From Corynebacterium pilosum DSM 20521 = CIP 103422 (GTDB lineage Bacteria; Actinomycetota; Actinomycetes; Mycobacteriales; Mycobacteriaceae): a stretch of DNA of 64,000 nt. Where the stretch lies: NCBI RefSeq assembly GCF_000373805.1, contig NZ_KB892467.1, positions 165-64,164 of the forward strand. The letters are read 5' to 3'. The position numbers and the translations under genes are program-made. The first letter of the stretch is position 1. Each line of letters opens with the position of its first letter. This document shows, one piece after another, positions 44,448 to 55,722 of the stretch. The notes beneath the pieces were generated by a model. That model was not told where the DNA came from. It saw only the letters and a program-made list of their open reading frames with translations, and searched no databases.

Positions 44448-44774
44448 ATGGCTACCGAGCACACTGAACACACCGATAAATCACAACGCCCCGTCCACGT
44501 CGCGCACAACGAGGACGCGCATCGTTACACCATCACCTATGACGGTGACAGCTCCCCCGTCGGCTACCTGGAGTACGTCGACGAAGGTTCTGAGCGCAAT
44601 TTCAAACACACCGTGGTGAAGAAAGAATTCAACGGCCGCGGACTGGCCGGCATCCTAGTCAAGGTCGCTGCTGAAGACAGCGCATCCCGCGGATGGCCCA
44701 TCATCGCAGAATGCCCCTACGTTTCTTCATGGATGGAGAAGAACGATTTCCAGGGTGAGTGGCGTACGCCCTAA
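44448..44774 (+). CDS. GNAT-like N-acetyltransferase (YidJ/GtrA-type small form)
   Basis: With ATG 44448 (AAAGGA nine bases upstream) the product is 108 residues. It matches the small GNAT family of the YjdJ/Gtf type: YTITYDGDSSPVGYLEYVDE, FKHTVVKKEFNGRGLAGILV (acetyl-CoA loop with GRGLAG), and IIAECPYVSSWMEKNDF at the C-terminus. Such proteins carry a short acetyl-CoA-binding fold with unknown substrate. The 230-base upstream region has a weak TGATTC/TATAGT promoter pair (44401-44429) and a 13-base palindrome GTAGCGTCGCTAC at 44345-44357. Transcription converges on ndk. Confidence 0.82.
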   Translation: MATEHTEHTDKSQRPVHVAHNEDAHRYTITYDGDSSPVGYLEYVDEGSERNFKHTVVKKEFNGRGLAGILVKVAAEDSASRGWPIIAECPYVSSWMEKNDFQGEWRTP

Positions 44775-44792
44775 CTAAAGCCAGAAAAGATC

Positions 44793-44835
44793 AAAGCTCC
44801 TCCAACAGCCATAATCATGGCTGCGGAGGAGCTTT
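44793..44835. terminator. Bidirectional terminator between the GNAT gene and ndk
   Basis: A long two-part stem, AAAGCTCCTCC with GGAGGAGCTTT and inner CAGCCAT with ATGGCTG, surrounds a four-base loop. The A-run on one side and T-run on the other let it act in both directions for the convergent genes. Confidence 0.9.
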
Positions 44836-44847
44836 CACCACGTTGAA

Positions 44848-45258
44848 CTACTTGTTCGGGAACCAGATTGCGATCTCGCGCTCTGCGGACTCAAGCGAGT
44901 CGGAACCGTGAACAACGTTCTCACCAACGGTCAGAGCGAAGTCACCACGGATGGTGCCTGGGGTGGCCTTGGACACTGGGTCGGTGCCACCAGCCAGCTG
45001 GCGCCATGCCTCGATGGCGCGCTCGCCCTCGACGATGCCCGCGACCAGCGGTGCGGAGGTGATGAACTCAACGAGCTCGCCGAAGAATGGCTTGTCCTTG
45101 TGCTCTTCGTAGTGCTTCTCAGCGGTCTCGCGGTCTGCGGTACGCAGGTCCATCTCGACGAGCTTCAGGCCCTTGCGCTCAATGCGGGAGATGATTTCGC
45201 CGACGTGGCCATTAGCGACGCCGTCTGGCTTAATAAGAATCAGTGTACGTTCAGTCAT
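44848..45258 (-). CDS. ndk: Nucleoside diphosphate kinase
   Basis: This 136-residue enzyme exchanges the terminal phosphate between nucleotides. The family is clear: [40 protein letters not shown], and the catalytic histidine in [17 protein letters not shown]. The gene sits between the small membrane protein gene and a strong bidirectional terminator. A 62-base gap upstream may hold its own promoter, but I see no clear hexamers. Confidence 0.97.
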   Translation of the reverse strand: MTERTLILIKPDGVANGHVGEIISRIERKGLKLVEMDLRTADRETAEKHYEEHKDKPFFGELVEFITSAPLVAGIVEGERAIEAWRQLAGGTDPVSKATPGTIRGDFALTVGENVVHGSDSLESAEREIAIWFPNK

Positions 45259-45320
45259 GCCGAATACCCTACCGAACTACTTGCAGGCGCGCAGACTTTG
45301 GACCGCCATTCAGCGTCCCA

Positions 45321-45629
45321 TCAGTCCAGTTCCCTCACGATGCGCTGGGCATCTTCGTTGCTGGCGTAACGATCCCACAGCATCAGCTGCCTGATCGCCC
45401 CGGATTCATTGCCCTCAGCCTTCAGACCCCGCAGGGTCTCTTTCTGCTCGTCGCTAAGCACGAATTCCCTCGGCGGCTTCTCCTCGGCCATTTTCATAAA
45501 CCCCAGGATGAGGAAAATCGCAGCCAGAATCAGCGACACCCACAGCATCCACCCCGGACCACCAAACCAGTTGGCGCCCAGTGCGATCAGGGTGAACAAG
45601 GTAGCAAGGATGAAATAGAGCACGCGCAT
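45321..45629 (-). CDS. Small membrane protein with two helices and a charged tail
   Basis: With ATG 45629 the product is 102 residues: two hydrophobic helices (VLYFILATLFTLIALGANWF and MLWVSLILAAIFLILGFMKM) followed by a charged cytoplasmic tail. The tail contains VLSDEQKETLRGLKAEGNES and ends near DAQRIVRELD. The tail resembles a short helical domain that may be conserved in corynebacteria. I do not recognise a name. It starts ten bases after the second ATP-grasp gene on the same strand, so it likely belongs to that operon. The upstream ATG at 45656 is an alternative that would overlap that gene. Confidence 0.65.
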   Translation of the reverse strand: MRVLYFILATLFTLIALGANWFGGPGWMLWVSLILAAIFLILGFMKMAEEKPPREFVLSDEQKETLRGLKAEGNESGAIRQLMLWDRYASNEDAQRIVRELD

Positions 45630-45639
45630 AGCCACAACC

Positions 45640-46434
45640 CTAATGAAAGGGGCCACCTTCTGCGAGGTAACGCAGGTGCTTATCGACGAGATCCAGCTGC
45701 GTCAGCGAATACACCATCCGCATGCCGACGACATCCTCGACCTCGTTAAGCACCCAACCGTCTTGGTGCCTGATGAAATCCACCCCGCATAACCCCTGGG
45801 TAAGAATCGGCGCGACCTTGATCAGCTCACCCAATCGAGCCAGTTCATCGTCGTGAAGCGAATATGTGCGCGCGGAACCGCCAAGCGAATAGTTGGATTT
45901 GAAGCTGGTGGTGGAGGTGCGTAGCATCGCGGCCTGCACCTGCCCTCCCAGCAGGTAGACGCGCAGGTCCACCCCTGGGCTGTCGGCGAGTTCCTGCACG
46001 ATGAGGCTGTCGTCGTCGACATTGGTCGCGCGGGTCACGCGTTCGACCCCTTCTCCACCGTGTCCGCCGCGAGGCTTCACGACGAAGGGTGGCGCCATGG
46101 TGTGACCAGGCGCCAATTGAGTGCGCATCACCGGCACACCGCGGGCGTGGAAGTACTGGTAGGTGGCCCATTTATCGTTGGCCACGCGCGCAAGTTCCGT
46201 CCCGTTGTGCACCGCTACGCCGCAATCCTCAAGACGCGCGCGCAGCTGCGGGGCGACGCAGCGAAACAGGGCGAGATCAGGCAGGCTGCTGGGCAGCCTG
46301 CCTGCTAAGGGTTCGTCGGCAAGCACCAGTGTTGCCTGCAGTCCATAACGTGTGGCGGTGGTGAGATATTGCTTGATCATCCACTGGTTGCGGGCGGCGC
46401 GCGGGCCGTCGTAGACCAGCCACATGCTACGCAT
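45640..46434 (-). CDS. ATP-grasp domain protein, RimK-like (second of a tandem pair)
   Basis: The 264-residue product has an ATP-grasp fold. The central ATP-lysine segment is PPFVVKPRGGHGGEGVERVT near residue 115, followed by LIVQELADSPGVDLRVYLLG, GGQVQAAMLR and a C-terminal catalytic segment with GVDFIRHQDGWVLNEVEDVV. The last of these normally reads E-V-N in RimK and LysX enzymes, but here Asn is replaced by Glu/Asp, so metal binding may differ. Such ligases join an amine to a carboxylate by acyl phosphate. It overlaps the upstream ATP-grasp gene by eight bases and is only weakly similar to it. The substrate is unknown. Confidence 0.8.
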   Translation of the reverse strand: MRSMWLVYDGPRAARNQWMIKQYLTTATRYGLQATLVLADEPLAGRLPSSLPDLALFRCVAPQLRARLEDCGVAVHNGTELARVANDKWATYQYFHARGVPVMRTQLAPGHTMAPPFVVKPRGGHGGEGVERVTRATNVDDDSLIVQELADSPGVDLRVYLLGGQVQAAMLRTSTTSFKSNYSLGGSARTYSLHDDELARLGELIKVAPILTQGLCGVDFIRHQDGWVLNEVEDVVGMRMVYSLTQLDLVDKHLRYLAEGGPFH

Positions 46435-47275
46435 CGCGAACGTACTCCATGATCAACCGGCCAATGTCGATGCCGGTCGTACGCGACATGTTCACGAAAT
46501 GGGCGTTGGAATTGACCTCGCACACCACGGGGCCGTCCGGACCGTCCAGCAGGTCCACGCCGGCGAAACCGGCCCCCACCGCGCGGGTCGCGGCGATCGC
46601 CAAACGTTCCTGCTCTAGCGTGGCCTGGACCTGGCGGGCCTGACCACCATGGGTCAGGTTGGCGCGAAACTCCCCTGGCTGGGCGGTGCGCTCGATGGTC
46701 GCCACGACTTCATCGCCAATCACCTGGAGGCGATAGTCCCGCCCTGCGGACTCAGTAACGAACTCCTGGACGATGCCGTCGCGCGCGCCCAGCTGACCCA
46801 ACCACGTGACAAGATCCTCGCGCGTGCGGGCCAAATGCACCTGCGCGCCGAAGGAACCGAAAGATTCTTTGACCACCACCGGCAGCCCGAAGTGCTCGAT
46901 AGCCTCGTCCACGAAGGGCTGCTCCTGCCACGCGACTGGCTGGAAACGCAGGGGCACCACCATCGTGTCCGGCTGGGCGATGCCTGCTTCCAGCAAACAG
47001 GTGTAGGTGCGAAACTTATCGTCACAGGCCTCGATCGCCGCCGCCGAGTTAAAACAGCGCACACCGCGGGCCTCCAGCCAGCGCCCCACAGCGACATCCT
47101 TGTCCCACAGCACCACCCAGTCGGGGCGTTCGCGTTCCAGCTGCGCTTGAACCTGCGCGTTGGTGACAAACTGCGCCTTCAGGCCTGCCTGGTCGGCCGC
47201 GCGCAGCAACCACTCGTGCAGCTCAGCGAACTTGGCAGAGTGGTAGAAGTGGTTGACGACGATCCAACCGGCCAT
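46427..47275 (-). CDS. ATP-grasp domain protein, RimK/LysX-like (first of a tandem pair)
   Basis: The 282-residue product has the RimK-type layout: an N-terminal domain (GWIVVNHFYHSAKFAELHEW and VLWDKDVAVGRWLEARGVRC), the ATP-lysine region LPVVVKESFGSFGAQVHLAR near residue 130, YRLQVIGDEVVATIER, and the canonical metal-binding CEVNSNAHF near residue 258. It is close in layout to ligases that add glutamate, lysine or related amino acids to a carrier or cofactor. No carrier peptide gene is visible beside it. It starts four bases after the DUF4233 gene, in the folC operon. Confidence 0.82.
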   Translation of the reverse strand: MAGWIVVNHFYHSAKFAELHEWLLRAADQAGLKAQFVTNAQVQAQLERERPDWVVLWDKDVAVGRWLEARGVRCFNSAAAIEACDDKFRTYTCLLEAGIAQPDTMVVPLRFQPVAWQEQPFVDEAIEHFGLPVVVKESFGSFGAQVHLARTREDLVTWLGQLGARDGIVQEFVTESAGRDYRLQVIGDEVVATIERTAQPGEFRANLTHGGQARQVQATLEQERLAIAATRAVGAGFAGVDLLDGPDGPVVCEVNSNAHFVNMSRTTGIDIGRLIMEYVRDA

Positions 47276-47279
47276 CGCA

Positions 47280-47696
47280 TTAACCCAGGTGCTGGGTGGT
47301 GAGCAGGCCGCGCTTCATGCGCTCGATCATGTTGCGGCGCAGCGTCAGAACGAACCACCACACCACCGCGAACATCACGCCGATGGCAAAGACCGACCAG
47401 TGAATGAAGATGCCGGCGAGCAAGAACACCTGCAAGATAACCGCCACGGGCAGCGCCCACTTAAAACGCGTGAGGAAGGCCAGCACAGTGTGCGCCACAC
47501 CAAGCGCGGTGATATACCCCCAGTTGAAGGTGGTCCACAGCTGACCATCGTCGATCTTCAAGATCACGGTCAGCGACAGGAAAATGGTGATGGCCTCGAG
47601 AAAGAGCACTCCGGCGACCACCCCGTTGAGGCCTTTCATCGGGTCCTTGGCAGGCTCGTGGCCCTTGCCTAGTGGGCCGTAGTTCTCGTCGCTCAT
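47280..47696 (-). CDS. DUF4233 membrane protein
   Basis: This 138-residue protein has four predicted helices and the actinobacterial DUF4233 pattern: PMKGLNGVVAGVLFLEAITI, LWTTFNWGYITALGVAHTVL, VFLLAGIFIHWSVFAIGVMF and a basic C-terminal end LRRNMIERMKRGLL. Its role is unknown. It nearly always lies directly after folC in this genus. Here its ATG abuts the folC stop (TAG-ATG), so it is translated by coupling. Confidence 0.88.
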   Translation of the reverse strand: MSDENYGPLGKGHEPAKDPMKGLNGVVAGVLFLEAITIFLSLTVILKIDDGQLWTTFNWGYITALGVAHTVLAFLTRFKWALPVAVILQVFLLAGIFIHWSVFAIGVMFAVVWWFVLTLRRNMIERMKRGLLTTQHLG

Positions 47697-49307
47697 CTAC
47701 TCCGCATCCTTTGCAAACAGTGGGTGTGCTTGTGCCACGACCTGCCCAGAGCCGGTCAGCACAATACCAGTGCCTGATTGTGCCTCATCGCCACCCATTT
47801 CCTCAAGCGCCAGCTCACGGGCCGTCGCGTACGCACCGGCCAACGTGTCGTCGACAAATACTCGGTCATCGCCGAAGATCTCTCGCGCAAGCTCCGCCAA
47901 CTCATAAGGGTCCATGGCGCGTGACGACGACAAGCCCGCCACCACAACTACTGACAGCACAGGTTCCAGTGCGCGCAAAATACCGGCCGCGTCCTTATCC
48001 TCAAGCACTCCCACCACACCGATCAGGGTGGTGAAATTAAAGTCGCGCTCGAAGGCGGCCGCCAGCGCCTGGGCACCGGCCGGGTTGTGAGTGGCGTCCA
48101 CGAATGTTGTGGGGGTGGTGTCCATGCGTTGCAGCCGGCCCGGCACCTCCACGGCCGCGAAACCGCGGCGAATCGTGTCCTGGTCCAACTGGTGGCCCGA
48201 ATGCGCACCAAAGAAGGCTTCCACCGCTGCGAGGGCAACAGCCGCGTTCTCCGCCTGGTGGGCGCCCGATAAGGGAACGAAGACGTCGTCGTAAAGCCCG
48301 CCCAAGCCACGCAGCTGCACGGTCTGCCCGCCCACAGCAATGGCAGAATCCGCCACGGTGAACTCGCTGCCGTAGCGGGCTACAGCAGCATCGACCTCCA
48401 CGGCGCGCGCGAGGATCGGCTCCAGCGCCTCCCCCGGTTGTGCCGCGATGACGGCCACAGCATCGGGGTTGCGGATGATCCCGGCCTTGTTCGCGGCGAT
48501 CTCCGCGATGGTCTCGCCTAAGTAGTCGGTGTGGTCCAGGCCGATCGGGGTGATCACGTTGACATCCGCGTCGGCCACATTGGTGGAATCCCACAGCCCA
48601 CCCATGCCGGCCTCAATGACGGCGACATCCACCGGCGCATCCGCGAATGCGGCAAAAGCGATGGCGGTAAGCACCTCAAACTTCGACAGTGGAATATCGA
48701 AACGGGCATCCACCATCTCCACAAAAGGCGCGATCTCTTCATAGATGCGCACGAAGTCCGCCGGGTGCATGTCCTGGCCATCGATGCTGATCATGTCATT
48801 GACGGCGTTGATCTGCGGGCTGACAAAGAAGCCCACGCGGCGGTGAAAAGCCTCCAGCAGCGTTGCGATCATCCGCACCGTGGACGTTTTCCCGTTCGTG
48901 CCAGCCACGTGGATCACCTTGTAGCTCTGCTGCGGGGTACCCAGGAAATCAAGCAGCAGCGAGATCTTCTCGGTCGACGGTTCGATCTCCCGCTCGTTCG
49001 CCCGCTGCCCCAGCTTCTCGGTCACCCGCGCTAGTGCTGCGCGGTCGTCGTCGGTGATGGGCCGCTGGATCGGTTCGACCGTCTCGGTCTCCAAACCCTC
49101 GACCTCAACGGGGTCTTCGCCCACCACCGGCGCTCCGCCCAGGTTGAGGGTGCGGCCGGCGTCGGTGGTCTCCACGTCGAAGGCGGGCTGCTCAGGCAGG
49201 TCCGCCTCATCGGTCAGGTCAGCATCACCGTCGTCGATGCTGGCATCGATGGCCTCGAGAATGCGCTTGATCTGTTCGTCGTCAGAATGTGGGCGATGAC
49301 CCGTCAT
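47697..49307 (-). CDS. folC: Folylpolyglutamate synthase / dihydrofolate synthase
   Basis: The 536-residue Mur-ligase-like enzyme adds glutamates to folates and makes dihydrofolate. The ATP loop is VIHVAGTNGKTSTVRMIATL near residue 135. QDMHPADFVRIYEEI, AVIEAGMGGLWDSTNV, VITPIGLDHTDYLG and GRLQRMDTTPTTFVDATHNP follow in the expected order. About 85 acidic residues at the N-terminus precede the usual start (rich in Asp and Thr). They are an extension not needed for the fold and may reflect a later true start. The stop and start abut valS and DUF4233 directly. Confidence 0.93.
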   Translation of the reverse strand: MTGHRPHSDDEQIKRILEAIDASIDDGDADLTDEADLPEQPAFDVETTDAGRTLNLGGAPVVGEDPVEVEGLETETVEPIQRPITDDDRAALARVTEKLGQRANEREIEPSTEKISLLLDFLGTPQQSYKVIHVAGTNGKTSTVRMIATLLEAFHRRVGFFVSPQINAVNDMISIDGQDMHPADFVRIYEEIAPFVEMVDARFDIPLSKFEVLTAIAFAAFADAPVDVAVIEAGMGGLWDSTNVADADVNVITPIGLDHTDYLGETIAEIAANKAGIIRNPDAVAVIAAQPGEALEPILARAVEVDAAVARYGSEFTVADSAIAVGGQTVQLRGLGGLYDDVFVPLSGAHQAENAAVALAAVEAFFGAHSGHQLDQDTIRRGFAAVEVPGRLQRMDTTPTTFVDATHNPAGAQALAAAFERDFNFTTLIGVVGVLEDKDAAGILRALEPVLSVVVVAGLSSSRAMDPYELAELAREIFGDDRVFVDDTLAGAYATARELALEEMGGDEAQSGTGIVLTGSGQVVAQAHPLFAKDAE

Positions 49308-52034
49308 CTATTTCAAGTTCTCCAATCGCGCGCTGATGCGCGCTTGCTCTTCGGTTGCTATCTGCTGGCGGTCGCGGATCTTCTGCACCACGGCCTCCGG
49401 CGCGTTCGCCAGGAACTGCTCATTGTTCAGCTGTTTCGCGGTGGTCTCCAGTTCCTTCTCTGCGGCAGCAAGCTCCTTTTCCAGGCGCTTGCGTTCCGCA
49501 GCCACGTCCACTGTGCCGGAGGTATCCAGCTCCACGTCCAGGGTGGTCTGGCTCAGGCGCATTTCAATGCTTGCCGACGATGCAAAGTCCGCACCCGGCG
49601 CCTCCACGCGCGCAATATCGCGCACCATGGCTTCCTGGTCCTCCAGGTCAGCCGCGGCGAAGTCCAGCTTGCCCGGAACCTTCTGCGAAGGCTTCACACC
49701 TTGGTCGGCGCGGAAACGGCGCAGTTCAGTGATCAGCTTGATGGAATCCTGAATCCTTCGCGCCGCTACCTCATCGGTAGCTGCCCCACCGTTGGTGTCC
49801 TCAGACGATGGCCATGGGGCCTGGGTGACGGACTCCTCTTCGGTCAGCGCGGTCCACAACATCTCCGTGATGAACGGCATGGTGGGGTGCAACAGGCGCA
49901 GTACAACATCAAGCGCGCGACCCAGCACGATCTGGGTGGACCGGGTGCGGGCCTTCTCCTCCTCCGTCGCCTGGTCAAGATCACGAGAAATCTGAGTTTT
50001 GGAAATCTCCAGGTACCAGTCACACAGCTCATCCCACACGAAGTGGTAGAGGTCCTCGTTGGCTTTCGCGAACTGGTAGTCATCTAGGCGCTCGTCGACA
50101 AGCGCACGGACCTCCTCCAAGCGGTCGAGGATCCAGCGGTCAGCATCCGTGAGCGTCTCGCGGACAGGCAGTTCGCTCACCGCAGCACCATTCATCAGCG
50201 CGAACTTGGTGGCGTTGTACAGCTTGGTGGCAAAGTTGCGGGCGGCCTGGGCGTTGTCCTCGCCGATCGGCAGGTCTACACCGGGGTTCGCGCCACGAGC
50301 CAGGGCGAAGCGCAGTGCGTCCGCGCCATATTCCTCCACCCAGTCCATCGGGTCGATGCCGTTGCCCAGGGACTTCGACATCTTGCGACCCTTTTCATCG
50401 CGCACCAGGCCGTGCAGGTAGAGATCCGTAAAAGGCACCTGCGGGCGGCCGTCGATGCCTTCGCCCAAGACCTCCGGGGTTTCCTTGCCGGCAAAGGTGC
50501 CGAACATCATCATGCGCGCCACCCAGAAAAACAGGATGTCATAGGCGGTGACCAGCACGGATGTTGGGTAGAACTTTTCTAGGTCCGCAGTCTTTTCCGG
50601 CCAGCCCATCGTGGAGAAAGGCCACAGTGCAGAGCTGAACCAGGTGTCCAGCACGTCAGGGTCCTGCTCATAGCCTGCTGGCGGTTCTTCGTCCGGGCCC
50701 ACGCAGACCACGTCGCGGGTCCCGTCGCTTTGCTCGGGCCCGTACCAGATCGGGATCCGGTGGCCCCACCACAGCTGGCGCGAAATCGTCCAGTCATGCA
50801 TGTTGTCCACCCAGTCGAAGTAGCGCTTCTCCAACGCTGGTGGGTGAATCTTCGTGTCGCCTTCGCGCACCGCGTCGCCGGCCATCTTCGCCAGCTCCTC
50901 GACCTTGACGAACCACTGCAAGCTCAGGCGCGGCTCAATCGCTTCCTTGGAACGCTCCGAGTGTCCAACCGAGTGCACGTACGGGCGGACCTCCTTGACG
51001 ATGCGGCCTTGTTCCGCCAGTGCCTCGCGCACCTTAACGCGGGCTTCCTCGCGGGTCAGGCCATCGAACTGGGTACCGGTATCTGCGATGTGGCCGGTCT
51101 TATCCATGATGATCGGCATGTCCAGATCGTGGCGCAGGCCCATCTCATAGTCATTCGGATCGTGGGCAGGGGTGATCTTCACCGCGCCGGTGCCGAATTC
51201 CATATCCACGTAGTCGTCGGCAATGACCTTCAGCTTGAGGTCATCACGGAACGGGTGATCAAACTCGGTACCGACCAAAGCGGCGTAGCGCTCGTCGTCG
51301 GGATGCACGGCAATAGCCACGTCGCCCAGCATCGTTTCCACACGCGTGGTGGCCACGATCAGGTGGGGTTCGTCGTCGTTTAGCGAACCGTAACGGATGG
51401 AGACCAGCTCGCCCTCGACGTCCTCGTAAATCACCTCAATATCAGACACGGCGGTCTCCAGCACGGGTGACCAGTTCACCAGGCGGTAATCCTGGTAGAT
51501 CATGCCCTTGTCGTACATCATCTTGAAGATGGTCTGCACCGCGCGCGAGAGGTTCTCATCCATGGTGAAGGAATCACGGGACCAGTCCACCGAATCACCG
51601 ATGGCACGCATCTGCGACTGGATGGTGCCACCGTACTTTTCCTTCCAGTCCCACACGTGCTGGATGAATTCTTCGCGGCCGTAATCGTAGCGGTCCTTGC
51701 CCTCAGTTTCCTTGAGCAAAGCCTCCACCTTGGTTTGGGTGGCGATGCCCGCGTGGTCCATCCCCGGCAGCCACAACACCTCATAACCCTGCATGCGCTT
51801 CCGACGTACCATCACATCAATCAGCGTGTGGTCGAGCGCATGGCCCATGTGCAGCTGGCCCGTCACATTCGGTGGCGGCAGCACAATAGAGTAGGCAGGC
51901 TTATCACTTTCCGCATCGGCGGTGAAATAGCCCTTATCTACCCACCCCTGGTACAGCTCCGCCTCCAGGGATTGAGGCTCCCAATTCTTCGGGAGGTTGT
52001 CTGCTCGGTTCTTGCCCACGTTTGCTTCAGTCAC
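49308..52034 (-). CDS. valS: Valyl-tRNA synthetase
   Basis: This class I aminoacyl-tRNA synthetase charges tRNA-Val. The HIGH-type signature is in [15 protein letters not shown] near residue 45 and KMSKS in [14 protein letters not shown] near 530. The editing domain is between them, and a C-terminal coiled coil ([20 protein letters not shown]) is present. GTG 52034 is preferred because the sequence there begins VTEANVGKN, giving 908 residues. The alternative GTG at 52064 adds ten residues. It heads valS-folC-DUF4233, with the Hsp70-like gene 42 bases upstream. Confidence 0.95.
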   Translation of the reverse strand: MTEANVGKNRADNLPKNWEPQSLEAELYQGWVDKGYFTADAESDKPAYSIVLPPPNVTGQLHMGHALDHTLIDVMVRRKRMQGYEVLWLPGMDHAGIATQTKVEALLKETEGKDRYDYGREEFIQHVWDWKEKYGGTIQSQMRAIGDSVDWSRDSFTMDENLSRAVQTIFKMMYDKGMIYQDYRLVNWSPVLETAVSDIEVIYEDVEGELVSIRYGSLNDDEPHLIVATTRVETMLGDVAIAVHPDDERYAALVGTEFDHPFRDDLKLKVIADDYVDMEFGTGAVKITPAHDPNDYEMGLRHDLDMPIIMDKTGHIADTGTQFDGLTREEARVKVREALAEQGRIVKEVRPYVHSVGHSERSKEAIEPRLSLQWFVKVEELAKMAGDAVREGDTKIHPPALEKRYFDWVDNMHDWTISRQLWWGHRIPIWYGPEQSDGTRDVVCVGPDEEPPAGYEQDPDVLDTWFSSALWPFSTMGWPEKTADLEKFYPTSVLVTAYDILFFWVARMMMFGTFAGKETPEVLGEGIDGRPQVPFTDLYLHGLVRDEKGRKMSKSLGNGIDPMDWVEEYGADALRFALARGANPGVDLPIGEDNAQAARNFATKLYNATKFALMNGAAVSELPVRETLTDADRWILDRLEEVRALVDERLDDYQFAKANEDLYHFVWDELCDWYLEISKTQISRDLDQATEEEKARTRSTQIVLGRALDVVLRLLHPTMPFITEMLWTALTEEESVTQAPWPSSEDTNGGAATDEVAARRIQDSIKLITELRRFRADQGVKPSQKVPGKLDFAAADLEDQEAMVRDIARVEAPGADFASSASIEMRLSQTTLDVELDTSGTVDVAAERKRLEKELAAAEKELETTAKQLNNEQFLANAPEAVVQKIRDRQQIATEEQARISARLENLK

Positions 52035-52076
52035 GCGCACCAGTCTAGCCGGTACAGGCAGCACAGATTAGATGAC

Positions 52077-53531
52077 CTAGCTAAGTTCTGGCGCGGCGGT
52101 CGCGGTGACCGTGTAGCCGTCATCCAATTCGATCGTGATCGTTGCCACGCCGTTGTCATCCACGCTGAGCGTTTCGACGACAGCGGGACCAAAATCGCTG
52201 CGCTGCACATCTACCTCGCTGAGGTCCGAGCAGTACCGCAGGTTGTGGTCAAAGGGAACGTAGACCTCCGCCAGAACGGTGAAGTCGCCCGGGGTGTCGT
52301 CGTCAAGCGAGGAATACTCGATATAGCGAAACACGCCGATATTGTGGGCGGCCCGGTATCGCCTAGTCACCGTGGTGGTGGGATCTTCTGGCCCCACCAG
52401 TTCGTCGAAGGAGATTTGGCTGCCCTCGTGCGCCTCGCGGAACACCCCGATCCGTCGCGCGAGGCGGTCGGTGAGGTGGAAATCAGACTCCGGGTCCGCC
52501 GCGATCGCAAGCCCAATCGCCGTCGACGCAGTGGGCAGCTGCGAACGGTGCACGCGCCTTCCGTAGCGTTCCCGCAAGACCCGCGAGACCAGAGGCAACG
52601 CAGACGCCCCGCCGACCAAGTAAATGCCGGCGATCTCCGTATCGCGCAGGCTGTTTTGCTCCCCCAGCAACGGCACGATGGCCTCCATCGTGCGCTCCAC
52701 AAGAGGTGTGGCGGCCTCATAAAAATCGGCGACAGGAACGGTGACTGCTCCGCCAGGCAGGTCGATCAGCACCCGGCGGGTTTGCGGCTTAATCGCCTCT
52801 TTTGCTTCGCGGATCCTGTCCATCACGGCAGGGGGCACACCATCGGCCAGCACCTTCGGCGGCAGGGCAAGACCGGCCAAGACATCGTCGAAATCATCGC
52901 CGCCCAAACGCGCAATACCCGTGGATCGTTCCACCACATGGTCCAACCCATCGATGCGCAGCAAGGTCGCATCAAAAGTGCCGCCACCCAGGTCAAACAC
53001 GATGATCGAGGTACGCTTCGTGTTCAGAGTGCGCGCGTAGCGGTGGGTGTATTCGAAACCGGCAGCACTTGGCTCATTGATCAGGCCAATCACGGTGGCG
53101 CCGGCTCGTCGAAAAGCATCCATGGTGAGCAGGCGCTGGGTCGACCCTGCGTTGGCCGGGACACCAAGCACGATCTCCACCGGCTCGTCGGCAGGCTGCT
53201 GGGCTCGGAGCTGGTCGATGATATAGCGTGCGAAGGTTGCGAGCACTTCGGGGATCGTCGATACGCGATCACCGACCGTGACCTCAGTGTGCGGGCCGAT
53301 ATCCGGCGCAGACAAGAGACGCTTGAACGAGCGCGTGACGACGACGCCCTGGTCTACCGCAGCCATCGCGTCCCAGCCGGCGCGGATGTTTCCCTCGACC
53401 AACCCAACGACGGTGGGAACATACTCGTGGAGGTCGCCCTGCGGGTCTGGGATATTCACCACAGGGTAGTTCCCGCGATCAACAGCGGCGATCACTGTCC
53501 TTGTGGTGCCAAAATCAATACCGTAACGCAT
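52077..53531 (-). CDS. Hsp70 family protein (truncated DnaK-like)
   Basis: This 484-residue actin-fold ATPase of the Hsp70 superfamily shows phosphate-1 [15 protein letters not shown] at the N-terminus, [20 protein letters not shown], phosphate-2 [14 protein letters not shown] near residue 195 and the adenosine segment [15 protein letters not shown] near 305. The C-terminal 110 residues are not a normal peptide-binding domain: they are short and lack the lid, so this is not a full DnaK chaperone. The gene is on the valS strand, 42 bases downstream of mdh and upstream of valS. It is conserved in that position in corynebacteria as I recall, with unknown function. Confidence 0.88.
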   Translation of the reverse strand: MRYGIDFGTTRTVIAAVDRGNYPVVNIPDPQGDLHEYVPTVVGLVEGNIRAGWDAMAAVDQGVVVTRSFKRLLSAPDIGPHTEVTVGDRVSTIPEVLATFARYIIDQLRAQQPADEPVEIVLGVPANAGSTQRLLTMDAFRRAGATVIGLINEPSAAGFEYTHRYARTLNTKRTSIIVFDLGGGTFDATLLRIDGLDHVVERSTGIARLGGDDFDDVLAGLALPPKVLADGVPPAVMDRIREAKEAIKPQTRRVLIDLPGGAVTVPVADFYEAATPLVERTMEAIVPLLGEQNSLRDTEIAGIYLVGGASALPLVSRVLRERYGRRVHRSQLPTASTAIGLAIAADPESDFHLTDRLARRIGVFREAHEGSQISFDELVGPEDPTTTVTRRYRAAHNIGVFRYIEYSSLDDDTPGDFTVLAEVYVPFDHNLRYCSDLSEVDVQRSDFGPAVVETLSVDDNGVATITIELDDGYTVTATAAPELS

Positions 53532-53573
53532 GATTCCACACCCTAGACTGTGTCGCCGCTTTTCGTTGGTCTC

Positions 53574-54912
<1,339 letters not shown>

Positions 54913-55704
54913 ATGTCTTCGAATTCGCAACCACAGGACCAAGGTCCGGTGGAAGATTCCGTGAACGAGCACAATGCACCCGACGATGCTAGCGACACCA
55001 GCGACAACACCACCGTGCACGATGTCATCGATATCGCGCTGACCGGTTTTGCCAAAAATGGATTTAGCGGTACCAAATTAGACGCAATCGCCAAGAAGTC
55101 AGGCATGTCCAAGCGTATGATCCATTACCATTTTGGCGATAAAAAAGGTCTATACCAGCAGGCGTTGGCTACCGCGGTGTCTCGCTTGCACCCGCCAGAG
55201 GATCTCCTTAACCGCTCCTATGCTGTCCCCGTCGAGGGCGTACGCCGGTTTGTTGATGCACTCTTCTATCGCATGGTGGAACAGGAGGATTCTCTGCGCT
55301 TACTTCAGCGTGAAAACATGGATCCTGTGCTCAAACTCACAGAAATCTCCGCCATTGCGGAAGCATCCGAGCTCACCTTGCACCTGGAGCGGCTGCTCAT
55401 GATGGGCCAAGACGCCGGCGCTTTCCGCCCCGGAATTTCCGCAGAGGATCTCTTGGCGCTCATTGTGTCGCTGGGCAGTTACCGGATCGGTGGCCGTGCC
55501 CTGTCCATTAATCTCTTTCAGATCGACCCGACCAGCCGAGAGAACACCGAAGGAATGCGTCGCTTCGTGATCGACGCGGTGCTGGCATTCCTGACGTCTA
55601 ATATCCCCGACTCGGGCTACGATTCCTACCTCAGCGCCACACCTGCGATCCCTAAGGCCCCTGCCGCCGGAGAAATTTATGAGCTAGGCGACGACATCTA
55701 CTAA
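54913..55704 (+). CDS. TetR family transcriptional regulator
   Basis: With ATG 54913 (AAAGG seven bases upstream) the product is 263 residues. The first 40 residues are acidic and Gln/Asp/Thr-rich. The DNA-binding domain follows at about 45-95: IDIALTGFAKNGFSGTKLDA and KKSGMSKRMIHYHFGDKKGL. The C-terminal ligand domain is of the type seen in regulators of aromatic acid or carbon metabolism. In C. glutamicum a TetR gene in this position sits beside vanABK. Here those genes are absent, and clpX converges 18 bases downstream. Confidence 0.87.
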   Translation: MSSNSQPQDQGPVEDSVNEHNAPDDASDTSDNTTVHDVIDIALTGFAKNGFSGTKLDAIAKKSGMSKRMIHYHFGDKKGLYQQALATAVSRLHPPEDLLNRSYAVPVEGVRRFVDALFYRMVEQEDSLRLLQRENMDPVLKLTEISAIAEASELTLHLERLLMMGQDAGAFRPGISAEDLLALIVSLGSYRIGGRALSINLFQIDPTSRENTEGMRRFVIDAVLAFLTSNIPDSGYDSYLSATPAIPKAPAAGEIYELGDDIY

Positions 55705-55722
55705 CGCCGCCCTGCTACTGGA

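Noticed and set aside
51657..53546. A 629-codon open frame on the plus strand, antisense to the Hsp70-like gene and the 5' part of valS
   Set aside because: It lies in the mirror frame of well-supported genes, its translation is His/Arg-rich without domains, and high GC produces such long antisense frames.
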